DNA from: Corynebacterium sp. HMSC036D02
Lineage (GTDB): Bacteria > Actinomycetota > Actinomycetes > Mycobacteriales > Mycobacteriaceae
Assembly: GCF_001836165.1 (NCBI RefSeq)
Contig: NZ_KV827683.1
Span: 57,896-121,895 of the forward strand
DNA length: 64,000 nt
Direction: 5' to 3'
The position numbers and the translations under genes were made by a program. Shown here one piece after another: positions 63,227 to 64,000 of the stretch. Numbering within the stretch: position 1 is the first letter of the stretch; each line of letters starts with the position of its first letter. Below the pieces are notes generated by a model. It saw nothing but the letters and a program-made list of their open reading frames with translations, did no database searches and was not told where the DNA came from.

Positions 63227-63883
63227 ATGCTTGAAGCCGTGCTCAATGCCTTTGCCGATTCCGTCAATGCCTTATTGATCGGAATCTTGGTGGCTATCGG
63301 CATCATGCTTCCGCGGGGCAGCTACCGCAAGATTGCGGCCCTCGTCATCGTTGGGGACTGGTTCGGAGTGCTCACCGCGGCCGCCGTGGTGATGTTCATC
63401 TTCGTCGGTATCCAGGACAAGGTCGCCGCGGCCTTGGAATCGCCTCTGCTGGGGTGGGGGCTGGTTGTCATCGGCTTGGGGCTGGGCCTTTTAGCTTGGC
63501 GCTCCAAGGGTGAACCCAACGATATGGTGCAGAAGCTCCTCGGCCCGCTGCGCACTCCTTCGGCTAAGACCGTTGTGGTGGGCTATGCCATGGGCGTTAT
63601 CCAGTCCTTGACCTCCGTGCCCTTCTTCTATGGCCTGATGCACCTAGCGGCTGGGGACTTTAGCAATACCGTTAAGTATGGTGGCCTCTTTTTCTACGCC
63701 ACGTTTGCGCTCTCATTGCCGACAGTGTGCGGATTGTTCATCGCCCTTGTGCGGGCGAAACCACAGTCCTGGGCCGGACGTGCCTTCGCGTGGGCGCGGG
63801 AGAACTCCACCACCGTGGCATTGTGGAGCGGCTACGGCGTGGCGGCTTTCCTTGTGGTCATGGGCATCTTCGCTTTGTTGTAG
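63227..63883 (+). CDS. Multi-pass membrane protein divergent from sqdB
   Basis: The 218 residues (MLEAVLNAFADSVNALLIGI) contain about six hydrophobic helices: SVNALLIGILVAIGIMLPRG, VLTAAAVVMFIFVG, LLGWGLVVIGLGLGLLAW, VVGYAMGVIQSLTSVPFFYG, LFFYATFALSLPTVCGLFIA and VAAFLVVMGIFALL. Size and helix pattern recall LysE/GAP (Sap)-type exporters, some of which move glycolipids in mycobacteria, but no signature confirms it. Being divergent from sqdB it might export or sense the sulfolipid; that is inference. Confidence 0.65.
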   Translation: MLEAVLNAFADSVNALLIGILVAIGIMLPRGSYRKIAALVIVGDWFGVLTAAAVVMFIFVGIQDKVAAALESPLLGWGLVVIGLGLGLLAWRSKGEPNDMVQKLLGPLRTPSAKTVVVGYAMGVIQSLTSVPFFYGLMHLAAGDFSNTVKYGGLFFYATFALSLPTVCGLFIALVRAKPQSWAGRAFAWARENSTTVALWSGYGVAAFLVVMGIFALL

Positions 63884-64000
63884 GGGATCGCCTTGTAAGA
63901 GGTTCGGCTGCTGCTCGAGTTTCGCGGTAGTAACACTGCCCTTGTTGCCAAAGTTCTGGCCAGATCCTGCGGCGAGTTCAGGCGGTGAATGCATCTATAC
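63884..64000. other. Right-end region with no recognised feature
   Basis: The last 117 bases show no complete gene. The window ends here. Confidence 0.5.

Overview
This window is chromosomal DNA of a Corynebacterium-like actinobacterium. The evidence is the gene content and order: perM-purN-purH; amtR; a ribosomal-protein block; mprA-mprB-pepD-moaB-mscL; a formyl-THF ligase next to galU-glp-rimJ-glpR; pmt-rsmI-betP-metG; and tatD-rpf2-ksgA-ispE-ABC-F. Moderate-high GC, frequent GTG starts and many leaderless promoters (TANNNT, 7 nt, start codon) agree. I saw no tRNA, rRNA, CRISPR, insertion sequence or prophage. The species cannot be fixed from the sequence.

Layout. 1-7246: the C-terminal part of PcrA helicase, two secreted M23 peptidases, and a PadR/ABC-ATPase/FtsX-permease operon with a 21-bp palindromic operator. 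7262-11271: perM (divisome-associated membrane protein), purN and purH. 11395-17497: a compact signalling island made of three single-pass membrane proteins with different outer domains, a lipoprotein with a beta-lactamase-like active site, a tail-anchored Ser/Thr kinase and an FHA-winged-helix protein. 17515-21336: AmtR, a degenerate nucleotidyltransferase-like protein, and six small ribosomal proteins that all lack zinc-ribbon cysteine pairs. 21595-28604: the MprAB envelope-stress system with its protease PepD, a MoaB-like protein, MscL, a SAF-domain protein and a folate enzyme. 28675-33132: GalU and the Glp-RimJ-GlpR division module. 33173-45775: DNA repair (Tag, Ogt), a DoxX protein, protein O-mannosyltransferase, RsmI, BetP, MetG, an MFS carrier, a HigBA toxin-antitoxin pair, two GNATs and TatD. 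46020-52249: Rpf2, KsgA, IspE, an AztD-like zinc lipoprotein and an ABC-F ATPase. 52272-64000: an AEC transporter, a small secreted protein, a monooxygenase-fold protein, a very long OatA-like acyltransferase, a HAD phosphatase, a crotonase-family enzyme, and a putative sulfolipid pair (sqdB-sqdX) facing a divergent multi-pass membrane protein.

How parts fit together. Much of the window serves the cell envelope: M23 peptidases, Rpf2, PerM, Glp/GlpR, Pmt, the OatA-like acyltransferase, GalU and SqdBX. Direct repeats with an 11-bp period (GTKAY, 6 nt, GTTAY) lie upstream of an M23 gene, rpf2 and betP, which points to shared control by the osmo/envelope regulator MtrA. Zinc economy is a second theme: zinc-free ribosomal paralogs, a His-rich AztD-like lipoprotein and a Tag glycosylase without the usual zinc ligands.

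The two most interesting candidates for uncommon biology are the kinase/FHA/sensor island (11497-17497) and the sulfoquinovose lipid genes (60611-63883).
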